DNA from: Calditrichota bacterium
GTDB taxonomy: Bacteria > Calditrichota > Calditrichia > Calditrichales > Calditrichaceae
Direction of reading: 5' to 3'
Assembly: GCA_003854985.1 (NCBI GenBank)
Contig: RQOG01000045.1
Location: 1 to 44,070 of the forward strand
Length of the DNA: 44,070 nucleotides
Of this stretch, positions 1-8,603 are shown in pieces. Below the pieces are notes generated by a model. The model searched no databases. It saw only the letters and a program-made list of their open reading frames with translations, and was not told the origin of the DNA. Position numbers and translations under genes: made by a program. The number at the start of each line of letters is the position of its first letter. The stretch's first letter is position 1.

Positions 1-3000
1 CTGACTGTTTGTATTGACATTCAGGGTATATCCTCCCAAAATCGACGGGTTTTGCAATCCCGCCGCCTGGGCAAATGACACCGTTACAGACGTTTCTCCC
101 GAAATGGTTATCGGCGTTGTAACCGTAATCCTTCTAAGCGACGGATTAGTAGATACGGCATAAGCCGTATTCCTATTTACCTGTACATTCGCAGCGCTTA
201 TAACCGCGGGAATATAGGTGTTAAACGGGAAAATAATATTAATTGTACCCGAATTTGCCGTAAGATCCGCAGCCGCCGCGCTGGTGGTGAATACTACGGT
301 ATAACTTGTAAATTCATTAACCTCAGAATCACCGGGGGTAGCCGTAACACTCGTAACGGCAGCCACATCAGAAATATTATAAGCATTAGAGGTAATATTA
401 CTGGTTTCAACGGAAGTGCGCACCTGCAAGGTATAACTGCCTTCCGATGCAGGATTGGTAATGGGATTTGTCGTACCGGCCAGATAAATGCTTATTTGAG
501 CACTGTTATTTATGGAAACGCCTGAGGGCACGGTAATGATAACCTGTTTACTGCTGACCGCTATATTGGAAGCGATTGAAACAGCCGAGCTGCTATTGAC
601 CGAAATGGTTGATAGATCATAATTGCCCAATGTGGCGCTTACCCCGGTAGCCGTTCCAAAAGTGATGGTTATGGCGCTTGTTCCGGATAGCAATCGGCCA
701 TTGGAACCAACGGAAAAATCTATCGTGTAGGGCGTTGCCGTGCCGGTTGAAGGCGTCGCAACTATTACCGTAGCGGCTGTAACCGTGGTGGAGGTTGTTG
801 TGATATTATACGTTGGCGATGTATAGGGACCCGCTTCGGCGGATGTCGAAACCTGTAAGGTATAACCCTGGGCAATAGTAGGATTTAATAAACCTGCCGA
901 CTGGTTGATTAATACGGTTACTTCAACCAAATTGGATATAGCCGCCGGCGTAACCAGCGTTAAAACCTGCCCGCTGATGGATGGATTCTGTGCCGGACTA
1001 TTGCCGTTAATTAATACTTCAGAGGCGCTCATCGTTGAAGGTAAATACGTATTAACAGGGAAAGTAATTTGTATCGAATCGCCAATAGATAATGCGCCTG
1101 TCGAACCGGTGGTAAATTTAATGGAATATCCGGAATTGGCGTTCTGCGTGGTAGGCGAAGTTAATATCGAATTCACCGAAAGGCTCTGCGATGATAAAAG
1201 CGTATAATCCCCGTCCGTTCCGGCAATGGAAGAATATAACGTATCGGATGAAGTTTTTACTTTGACTTTATAGGTTCCCGCCGTGCCGCCGTTGTCCAAC
1301 CCGGCATCGGTTGTAAAGAGTATACTCGCCGTGGAAGAATTATGGATGGTTAGACCGTTAGGCATTTGCAGGGTAACCACGCCTCCGGCGCCAGAAGAAT
1401 CAACGGTTAAATTTTGCAAAGGTATATCGTTGATTAAAACCGTACTCGGCGAAATACTGGCCGGTACTATTGTAGCATCGTCAAAATTAACCGTAATGGC
1501 GCTGGAACCGGCCGGCCGGCCTCCGGCGATTTTCCCTGAAGAGGATGTAGTAAAGGAAAGCGAATAGACAGCATCTGTCGCATTGATCACGCTGGGATTA
1601 ACGCTCATGGTAACCGGACCGCTTTGGGTATTATTACCCGTTATTTCATAAGGTAAAGAGGTTACCTGAACCAATTCCTGGCTGGTACTCATAGTGACTT
1701 TATAAAAGGAAGTGCTGGGCACGATCGGATTATCAAGACCAGCGCCAGTCTGAATTACAACATTAAAAGTACCCGGATCGATATTTACATCCACAGTAGC
1801 GGTAACCGTTCTGTTTGTGGTATTTACCGTTACAATCTGAGCGGCATTACCGTTTAACTGGACATTACTTATTGCAATTGTGGATGGTAATACGGTTCCT
1901 TCGGGAAATATGATTTTTATATAGTCATCGGGATCCTGACCAGTTCGATCTTGAAGAGCTACGCTGGTAGTTATATTGAACGTATACTGCGCATTCTGGT
2001 TGACACCATAATCGCTAAGGGTAACGCTGTTGATGGTAATAGCCGTACCACCGATATTATATTCAGCAGAAGGAACAGATGTCGCCTCTACGCTCGTTTT
2101 AATAAACATTGTGTAATTACCGTCTGTTGCAGGATTTGTGATAGGCTGGGCTGTTTCCCCGGATAAAAAGATAACGATATTATCACTGTTAAGAGGTTCA
2201 ACCGTTTCCGGTATCGTAATCTGAATAATATCCGACACGGCATTTACGGCTATATTCGACCAGGGAATTGAAACCGGACTGCCTTCGGCTACGGTTATGG
2301 TTGAAGTAGAATAATCCGCGGAATCCGTTGAGAGCGCATAATTGCTGTTAAACTCCAAGGTAATCGTTGATAAACCGGGAACCAGACGTCCCAAATGGCC
2401 TAAATTAAAATTAATCGTATAAGAAGTCGCAGCACTAGTACTATTGGAAGTTGGCGTAACCAAAGCTTGAGATATCTGAGATACCGTATTGACCACAGCG
2501 TAGGGATTAGACTGCACAACCGTTTGATCCTGGCTAGTTTTTAAACCTAATGTATAATTTCCGGCAATTGAAGGATTCAAATATCCGGCAGCCTCTATAA
2601 ATTCCAAGGTAACATCCGCAGAACTGCTGATATTGATCGGTGTAACGATGGCAACCGTATCGTCATCGGAAGGATTAGCCTTAAATACGGTAATGGATGC
2701 GGCATTACTGCTGAATCCGCCGCTGCTCAATGAAACATTATTACTGGACATATTTAAGGGCATATAGGTGTTCTGCGGGAAAATCACAAAAACCGTATCG
2801 TTATTTGCCGTTAGCGCTCCGCTGGACCCGGTACGAAAATTGAATGAAAACGCGCCGCCTTCGTTAACCGTATCCGGCTTGGTGCTGATGGCGGTAATGG
2901 AAAGCTGACCGGCGGGAGAAATGGAATAGGGATCCGAAGTGATAAAATTCGGTTCCGAACTGGTGCTTACACCTAAGGTATAGCTGCTGTCCACAGAGGG

Positions 3001-3786
3001 ATTGACAATACCGGCGCCGGATGAAAAAACAAGACTTACCGATCCATAATTATCAATATTTACCGGTGTAGTAATGTAAACGGTATCATTTAGGGCGGAA
3101 GCGGAAGCGCTTGTTCCATTGACCGTAACCCCATTTATTGTGCCATTGGGAACACCAGTTAAAGGAGGAAAAGCCAGCAAAATCGTACTTTCACCGGCAG
3201 TCAAAGCGCCGGCCAAACCTAAATTAAATCCGATCGTGTATTTGGCCTGTTCACCTGCGACTGATGGATCGGGCGTAACAGCCGCTTTGGAAACATTTGA
3301 ATTCGACACCGCAATGGAATAAGGAGAGGATTGCACCCAGGCATTAGCATCCGGTCCGCGATTAGACATCATATAAAGATAATAATCTCCTGCTGCAGAT
3401 GGATTTTTTATATTAGCGCCAATCCGGACTATAATTGTAAAACTACCGTTTCTGGGGATATTAACCGGCGATAAAATAGCCACCACCGAATCCCGGACAT
3501 TAACGCCATTTGAAGACGTATTATTGACCAGGATATAGGCTGAATTGATACTGGCAGGCACGGTCGTATAACCATTAAAACGGATATACAACGAATCCAC
3601 ATTCGCTCTTATTGAAGCGCTGGCTCCATTACCTGTTGCTGAAGTAATGGTATACTCCGAATATGTGTTGGTTGAATCCGGAACCACGGTAACATTGGGC
3701 GTGGTCATAGAAAATACCGGAATTACGCCGGCAATTACCAGGCTAAAAACAAAAAACCTGATCCTTTTTTGTAATGTTAAATTCAT
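1..3786 (-). CDS. Large secreted tandem-repeat protein, C-terminus beyond window
   Basis: The minus-strand frame is open from an ATG at 3784-3786 to the left edge, so 1262 codons are visible and the C-terminus is missing. An SD-like AAAGGTG lies just upstream. Residues 1-26 are a signal peptide (basic start, FFVFSLVIAGVIPVFS). The rest is about eight full repeats of roughly 125-150 residues plus part of a ninth. Each follows one pattern: Y-T-I/V-x-F, L-x-x-G-x-S-x-I-x-I-x-F-P, V-x-V-N-G, a T-P-x-x-I strand, A-G-x-x-N-P, G-x-Y-T-L-x-V-x-T-S, then S-x-P/A-Y-x-I. The composition is rich in Ser, Thr, Asn, Val and Ile and nearly free of Cys, typical of extracellular beta-sandwich stalks. I recognise no catalytic motif. 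A surface adhesin, stalk or S-layer-like protein is inferred. In this phylum the missing C-terminus would often carry a T9SS sorting domain, but that cannot be seen. Confidence 0.85.
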   Translation of the reverse strand, partial: MNLTLQKRIRFFVFSLVIAGVIPVFSMTTPNVTVVPDSTNTYSEYTITSATGNGASASIRANVDSLYIRFNGYTTVPASINSAYILVNNTSSNGVNVRDSVVAILSPVNIPRNGSFTIIVRIGANIKNPSAAGDYYLYMMSNRGPDANAWVQSSPYSIAVSNSNVSKAAVTPDPSVAGEQAKYTIGFNLGLAGALTAGESTILLAFPPLTGVPNGTINGVTVNGTSASASALNDTVYITTPVNIDNYGSVSLVFSSGAGIVNPSVDSSYTLGVSTSSEPNFITSDPYSISPAGQLSITAISTKPDTVNEGGAFSFNFRTGSSGALTANNDTVFVIFPQNTYMPLNMSSNNVSLSSGGFSSNAASITVFKANPSDDDTVAIVTPINISSSADVTLEFIEAAGYLNPSIAGNYTLGLKTSQDQTVVQSNPYAVVNTVSQISQALVTPTSNSTSAATSYTINFNLGHLGRLVPGLSTITLEFNSNYALSTDSADYSTSTITVAEGSPVSIPWSNIAVNAVSDIIQITIPETVEPLNSDNIVIFLSGETAQPITNPATDGNYTMFIKTSVEATSVPSAEYNIGGTAITINSVTLSDYGVNQNAQYTFNITTSVALQDRTGQDPDDYIKIIFPEGTVLPSTIAISNVQLNGNAAQIVTVNTTNRTVTATVDVNIDPGTFNVVIQTGAGLDNPIVPSTSFYKVTMSTSQELVQVTSLPYEITGNNTQSGPVTMSVNPSVINATDAVYSLSFTTSSSGKIAGGRPAGSSAITVNFDDATIVPASISPSTVLINDIPLQNLTVDSSGAGGVVTLQMPNGLTIHNSSTASILFTTDAGLDNGGTAGTYKVKVKTSSDTLYSSIAGTDGDYTLLSSQSLSVNSILTSPTTQNANSGYSIKFTTGSTGALSIGDSIQITFPVNTYLPSTMSASEVLINGNSPAQNPSISGQVLTLVTPAAISNLVEVTVLINQSAGLLNPTIAQGYTLQVSTSAEAGPYTSPTYNITTTSTTVTAATVIVATPSTGTATPYTIDFSVGSNGRLLSGTSAITITFGTATGVSATLGNYDLSTISVNSSSAVSIASNIAVSSKQVIITVPSGVSINNSAQISIYLAGTTNPITNPASEGSYTLQVRTSVETSNITSNAYNISDVAAVTSVTATPGDSEVNEFTSYTVVFTTSAAAADLTANSGTINIIFPFNTYIPAVISAANVQVNRNTAYAVSTNPSLRRITVTTPITISGETSVTVSFAQAAGLQNPSILGGYTLNVNTNSQ

Positions 3787-4143
3787 AATTTCACCTTTAT
3801 AATTTTTTTCTCAATTTTTGATTAGAGTAATACCATTGCAAAAAGTTACAATTTTCCTGTAAATAACAACAAATTAAAATTTCGACCTAAATGGTTCATT
3901 CTTTAGTAACTTAGCGTATTACTTCCAAATTATTAATATTTATGATCAAATATTAAATTTTTTAACTTAAGATATATATCTTTTTAGTCACAAAATCAAT
4001 GACTTTTTTGAAGTTTACTTATGTGCCAATATAAAGATACGATAAATGAATTCGTATATGATCAAATGCTTTTACAAACCAGGCTTATAACCCGATTAGT
4101 TTTTAGAAGTAAATAAGGATAGAGCTTTTGAATTCCAAAAAGA
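3787..4143. other. A+T-rich non-coding gap upstream of the repeat protein
   Basis: No convincing gene is seen. The stretch is strongly A+T-rich and should hold the promoter of the leftward repeat-protein gene, although I could not pick out a reliable -35/-10 pair. An 11-nt direct repeat, TATGATCAAAT, occurs at 3941-3951 and 4057-4067. It contains the palindrome TGATCA and could be a regulator site or chance in A+T-rich sequence. Confidence 0.4.
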
Positions 4144-4179
4144 AAAAATATGCCCCGGTTTTGAACGGGACATATTTTT
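4141..4179 (-). terminator. Rho-independent terminator of the RRM gene
   Basis: The arms at 4144-4157 and 4166-4179 form a 14-bp stem around an 8-nt loop. The one non-Watson-Crick position (4153/4170) is a G-U pair in the leftward RNA but an A-C mismatch in the rightward RNA, so the structure suits minus-strand transcription. The leftward RNA ends in a U-rich run. It sits 28 nt past the RRM stop codon. Confidence 0.8.
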
Positions 4180-4206
4180 ATTGCTTGATATAAAGCTTAA
4201 TATAGT

Positions 4207-4530
4207 CTACCAGGAACGGGAACGGTTGCCGCGGAAACCTCCTCCGCCGCCGCCGCTGCGATTGCCGCCGCCGCTCCGGCCATTACTTTTTTTAGGTTTC
4301 GCTTCATTTACAATCAGATGCTTGCCATCCAATTCTTTGCTGTTAATGCCGTCTATGGCGGCCTGAGCCTCCGCTTTAGCAGGCATTTGAATAAATCCGA
4401 AACCGCGAAGCTCGCCGGAATATTGATCTTTGATCAGTTTCACTTCATTTACTTCACCAAATTCTTCAAACATTTTGCGAATTGCTTCTTCGCTTGCGCT
4501 TCGTGGCAGATTGCCAACATAAATATTCAA
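4207..4530 (-). CDS. RRM-domain RNA-binding protein with Gly/Arg-rich tail
   Basis: A 107-residue protein with one RNA recognition motif (about residues 1-78). RNP2 is IYVGNL at residues 3-8 and RNP1 is RGFGFIQM at about 42-49. It is followed by a low-complexity tail of Gly, Arg, Asn and Ser (about 82-107). This is the usual build of bacterial cold-inducible glycine-rich RNA-binding proteins (Rbp family, common in cyanobacteria and Bacteroidota), which bind single-stranded RNA. The start is a TTG at 4528-4530, supported by an AAGGAG Shine-Dalgarno six bases upstream. No ATG gives a complete RNP2. It is monocistronic with its own terminator. The RNA targets are unknown. Confidence 0.93.
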   Translation of the reverse strand: MNIYVGNLPRSASEEAIRKMFEEFGEVNEVKLIKDQYSGELRGFGFIQMPAKAEAQAAIDGINSKELDGKHLIVNEAKPKKSNGRSGGGNRSGGGGGGFRGNRSRSW

Positions 4531-4811
4531 TTTACTCTCCTTAAAATATAAAACATAATTTATTAGCCAAGATATGATATTTTATCCGTCTTTCTCACCC
4601 AGGGAGTAAATTTGCAGAGGGCAATAAAGTAATAACGTATCATCCAGGTTTTAATTTTATGTAATCTAAGCATAGATAAATGGTTTTACAACTTTAAATT
4701 TTATTTAACAGGAAAAATCATTATTTTACTGAAAACCAATAATTCCTTATTTCAGATGCATTATGTTTATTTTTTTATCTTATAACCGCAAAATTAATTA
4801 AAGGGCAAATT

Positions 4812-6293
4812 ATGAAAAATATCCGGCTTCAGATTATACTTTTCTTTTCTGCCTGTTTTTTTATTTCGTGCGGAATATATATTCCCCGATTCGAAGCGGA
4901 AAACGGGCAACTTCAAGATGTCAGTTTAGAAAGCGATACGACCGCTTCAAATAATTCCTATATATCCTTCAAAAATACAGGTCAGGTATTATGGGAAGCC
5001 AATATCCCGGAAGAAGGGTATTATAATTTTAATTTTCGTTATAGAGCCCGGGGCGGCGATAAGGAGCAATATCTGCTTAAAAACAACGATACTATTCCGA
5101 TTGGATTTGGCATGGCTGAACAGTGGAATGTCTTTTCACAATCATTTCATCTTAACAAAGGCATCAATAAAATAGGACTTTTGACAAGCTGGGGCCATCA
5201 GGATATTGACTGGTTAAGCATAGAAAAAGCGGAAATTCAATTTGATATATTGCCTAAAAAACAAACTTATTATCAAAAATATCCCCGGAATCTGCTGATT
5301 AAAATTGATAATTACCATCAGAAAATAACACAGCTTAAAATCGGTAAAACGCCCGTAGAATTTTCCGCTAAACCATATCCCTATCAGGAACTGGCCGTCT
5401 GGATTGAAATACCGCCGGAATCTTTATCATCAATACCCATAGGCAAACACCAACTTACCGTATATCTGGAATCGGGTGAAGTTACCGGAACAATTGAGAT
5501 TTTACAGAAACCTCAGCCATCCGGGATGCAGATTATCGTTCCCGATATCAGCCATGGTTCGGCTATGGTTATCAAACTGCCGGATGGTAAAAATATGCTG
5601 ATCGACTGCGGCCAGGACTGGGCCCGCGATCAGGTTCTCATACCGCTGCTCCAGGTTAATAATATCGACACTATCCACACTTTTATCCTTACCCACTACC
5701 ATGATGACCACGATGGCGGGGATGAAGGCAAAACAATCCTTGAAAAATTTCATGTTAAGGAATTCATTGATTATCAGACCTATCCGACCGGACACAGCTG
5801 GCGTCAGGGAGAAGTTCTATTTAAGATCCTTAACGGTTATGCCGATGGAGAAGAAGAAAACACCCGATCTCTTTCCACAAAAATAACTTATAACGGTTTT
5901 ATTCTTAATCATGGCGGAGATACCTATGCCGTAAACCAGCAAAAAATCATGGAAAGATTTCCTGAAGATATTAAGGCTCAGGTCTTTTACGGCAACCATC
6001 ATTTTCACGGTTTCATTCTGCCGGAATATATCCGGACTATAAACCCGGACTTAGTCGTTGCTCAGGCGCAGCAGGCGGTTTATGCCCGCGATGCCTTTAT
6101 GCAGAAATATAAAACGGATACGGAAGCATTTTTAAATGCAAACCGGGAATATCCGATGGATACCTTATTACCATTTGAAACAGGAATGTGTGTTCTTCGT
6201 ATCAACAACGCAAACAACTGGTGGTATGAATCCTATGGTTTTGAAAAAGTCTGTATCATTCCGGGCTTAAACGGAAATGACGATGAGATGTAA
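4812..6293 (+). CDS. Lipoprotein with N-terminal CBM-like domain and metallo-beta-lactamase-fold domain
   Basis: 493 residues, ATG preceded by AAAGGG. Residues 1-20 form a lipoprotein signal with the lipid-attachment Cys at 20 (FISC|G), so the protein should sit in the envelope. Residues about 26-145 begin RFEAENG and contain a YNFNFRYRARGG stretch, resembling the CBM6/CBM35-type jelly roll. A linker beta domain follows at about 150-232. The metallo-beta-lactamase fold at about 238-485 has the metal motif HYHDDH (His295, His297, Asp299, His300), a later NHGGD (His367, Asp370) and a histidine-rich GNHHFHG (395-400). The pattern resembles the MBL domain of ComEC-like nucleases, but there is no channel domain here. 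The substrate is unknown; nuclease, phosphodiesterase or esterase activity are all possible. The S9 lipoprotein gene follows about 80 nt later. Confidence 0.85.
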   Translation: MKNIRLQIILFFSACFFISCGIYIPRFEAENGQLQDVSLESDTTASNNSYISFKNTGQVLWEANIPEEGYYNFNFRYRARGGDKEQYLLKNNDTIPIGFGMAEQWNVFSQSFHLNKGINKIGLLTSWGHQDIDWLSIEKAEIQFDILPKKQTYYQKYPRNLLIKIDNYHQKITQLKIGKTPVEFSAKPYPYQELAVWIEIPPESLSSIPIGKHQLTVYLESGEVTGTIEILQKPQPSGMQIIVPDISHGSAMVIKLPDGKNMLIDCGQDWARDQVLIPLLQVNNIDTIHTFILTHYHDDHDGGDEGKTILEKFHVKEFIDYQTYPTGHSWRQGEVLFKILNGYADGEEENTRSLSTKITYNGFILNHGGDTYAVNQQKIMERFPEDIKAQVFYGNHHFHGFILPEYIRTINPDLVVAQAQQAVYARDAFMQKYKTDTEAFLNANREYPMDTLLPFETGMCVLRINNANNWWYESYGFEKVCIIPGLNGNDDEM

Positions 6294-6373
6294 GACTTAT
6301 CGGTTTATTATAATCTAAAGGAAATAAATGACAGTTCCCTGTTTTCAATATTAAACCATTTAAAGGAGGTTTT

Positions 6374-8443
6374 ATGCTACGTAAATTAACGTTCATCTTT
6401 GTGTTATTAACTCTTACCGTAAGCCTGGCACTGCTGACTTTCTGCGCCAAAGAGGAAGCCCTGATCAGCCGGAAGCTGCTTTTTGACAATCCGGACAAGG
6501 CGGCCTTACGAGTAAGCCCTAATCACCAGATGATCAGTTATCTGGCGCCTGTTAACGGTGTGTTAAACGTTTATGTTGCGCCCATCGAAAACATTACCGC
6601 AGCTGCGCCGGTTACCAACGATACTTTGCGAGGTGTCCGGACTTATTTCTGGGCTTTTAACAATGAACAGATTATCTATTTGCAGGATTCGGGCGGCGAT
6701 GAAAACTGGCAGGTGCACGCCGTTAATGTAAAGACAAAAGAGGATAAAAATCTGACACCTATTGAAGAAATTCCCGGACCAGACGGCAATCCGATTACCC
6801 TGCCAAACGGTAAAAAACTTCGTCCCAGGGCGCAGATTCAGGATATAAGCTATAAATTTCCGAATGAAATTCTTATTGGCTTGAACAATCGGAATCCCCA
6901 GTATCATGATCTTTACCGCGTGAATATTCAGACCGGAGAAATGGCGCTTTTACAGCAGAATGATCAGTTTATGGGATTCCAGACCGATGACGATTTCAAG
7001 ATGCGATTCGCCATGCAGATGACTCCGGACGGTGGCAGCGAAATACTGATTCCGGATAAAAAAGGCTGGAAATCATTTGAAAAAATCCCCATGGAAGACA
7101 TGTTAACCACACAGCCGATCACGTTTGATAAAACAGGCCAGCTGCTTTATATGATCGACAGCCGGGGAAGAAATACCGCCGCTTTAACATCCGTTAATTT
7201 AGGCACGGGAGAAAAGACATTAATCTTCGAAAATCCAAAAGCCGATTTAAGCGATATCATGGTTCATCCCACAGAAAAAACCATTGAAGCCGCCGCCAGC
7301 AATTATCTGCGCACGGAATGGAAGATATTGGACGAGAGCATTAAGGTCGATATTGATTATCTGCAAAGCGTCGCCAGAGGAGATGTTGAAATTACCAGCC
7401 GTTCCTTAGACAACCAGATTTGGACCGTCGCTTATCTCAAAGATGACGGCCCGATTGCCTATTATCTTTATGACCGTTCAAAAAAGAAAGCCGATTTTTT
7501 GTTTACAAACAGAAAAAATCTCGAAAATGTAAACTTATCAACCATGCATCCCGTCATCATTAATTCCAGGGATGGAATGGAACTCATCAGCTATCTTACT
7601 CTGCCCTACTGGACCGATCCCGACGGAGACGCCAGACCGGATAAAGCCCTGCCCATGGTGTTGTTTGTGCATGGCGGACCCTGGGCCCGCGATTCCTGGG
7701 GATACGATTCCTATCATCAGTGGCTGTCTAACCGCGGTTATGCCGTATTAGCCGTAAACTACCGCGGATCAACCGGCTTTGGCAAAAATTTTATCAATGC
7801 TTCCAATTTGGAATGGGCGGCGAAAATGCATGACGATCTGATCGACGCCGTCAACTGGACCATCGAAAACGGTATTGCCGATAAAAACAAAATCGCGATC
7901 ATGGGTGGTAGTTATGGAGGCTATGCCACGCTTGTCGGATTAACTTTCACTCCGGATGTTTTTGCCTGCGGCGTGGATATTGTCGGTCCTTCCAATCTGC
8001 GCACCCTTTTGGAAACCATTCCGCCATACTGGGCGCCGATGCTGAATATGTTTACCACCCGTGTCGGCGATCATCGTACGGAAGAAGGCCGGGTATTTCT
8101 GGAATCCCGGTCACCCTTAACTTTCGTAGATAAAATTAAAAAACCGCTGCTTATCGGCCAGGGCGCCAACGATCCGAGGGTTAAACAATCCGAAGCGGAT
8201 CAAATCGTTAAGGCCATGCAGGAAAAAAACATCCCGGTAACTTATGTGCTTTATTCCGACGAAGGACATGGATTTGCCCGTCCGGAAAACAATTTATCAT
8301 TTAACGCAGTTACCGATATTTTTCTTGCAGAATATCTTGGCGGCCGTTTTGAGCCGGTTGGCGACGACTTTAAAGGTTCAAGCATTCAGATTCCTACAGG
8401 CGCTGAATTTATCCCGACCCTTAAAGACGCCCTGAATAAATAG
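6374..8443 (+). CDS. S9 family prolyl-oligopeptidase-type peptidase, lipoprotein
   Basis: 689 residues, with an excellent AAAGGAGG ribosome site. Residues 1-24 are a signal sequence ending in a probable lipobox Cys (LLTFC, Cys24), so a periplasmic or surface lipoprotein is expected. Residues about 35-385 form the beta-propeller region that gates access in this family. Residues about 395-660 are the alpha/beta-hydrolase domain with FVHGGPW, NYRGSTGFG, and a catalytic triad of Ser513 (GGSYGGYA), Asp600 (GANDPR) and His632 (DEGHGF). The family cleaves short peptides (dipeptidyl- or acylaminoacyl-peptidase activities). The specificity cannot be told here. It is followed by a strong terminator and is probably co-transcribed with the MBL lipoprotein. 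A second, unrelated-sequence S9 peptidase lies at 33589-35667. Confidence 0.95.
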   Translation: MLRKLTFIFVLLTLTVSLALLTFCAKEEALISRKLLFDNPDKAALRVSPNHQMISYLAPVNGVLNVYVAPIENITAAAPVTNDTLRGVRTYFWAFNNEQIIYLQDSGGDENWQVHAVNVKTKEDKNLTPIEEIPGPDGNPITLPNGKKLRPRAQIQDISYKFPNEILIGLNNRNPQYHDLYRVNIQTGEMALLQQNDQFMGFQTDDDFKMRFAMQMTPDGGSEILIPDKKGWKSFEKIPMEDMLTTQPITFDKTGQLLYMIDSRGRNTAALTSVNLGTGEKTLIFENPKADLSDIMVHPTEKTIEAAASNYLRTEWKILDESIKVDIDYLQSVARGDVEITSRSLDNQIWTVAYLKDDGPIAYYLYDRSKKKADFLFTNRKNLENVNLSTMHPVIINSRDGMELISYLTLPYWTDPDGDARPDKALPMVLFVHGGPWARDSWGYDSYHQWLSNRGYAVLAVNYRGSTGFGKNFINASNLEWAAKMHDDLIDAVNWTIENGIADKNKIAIMGGSYGGYATLVGLTFTPDVFACGVDIVGPSNLRTLLETIPPYWAPMLNMFTTRVGDHRTEEGRVFLESRSPLTFVDKIKKPLLIGQGANDPRVKQSEADQIVKAMQEKNIPVTYVLYSDEGHGFARPENNLSFNAVTDIFLAEYLGGRFEPVGDDFKGSSIQIPTGAEFIPTLKDALNK

Positions 8444-8464
8444 TTATTCTTTTTACAATTTATT

Positions 8465-8506
8465 GCGCATGGTTATTTTTTGTCTGTTAACCATGCGCTT
8501 TTTTTT
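8465..8506 (+). terminator. Strong rho-independent terminator after the S9 lipoprotein gene
   Basis: A perfect 11-bp stem (8465-8475 with 8488-8498, arm GCGCATGGTTA) with a 12-nt loop, followed by eight T residues at 8499-8506. It closes the MBL-S9 transcript and separates it from the GH26 gene. Confidence 0.95.
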
Positions 8507-8603
8507 AAATTCTATATGATAACACTTTTGGGTTTATATAACATTTTTCCGTAAAATTAAGAAGTTCAAATATTACAGTTCAACTTCAAGGGAAATTCAG
8601 GAT

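Noticed and set aside
905-3322. Several forward-strand open frames of 60-100 codons
   Set aside because: They lie inside the long leftward repeat-protein frame, lack ribosome sites and have no domain-like sequence; they are shadows.
4181-4366. Proline-rich forward frame
   Set aside because: It is the antisense of the Gly/Arg tail of the RRM protein; the Pro runs come from reversed glycine codons.
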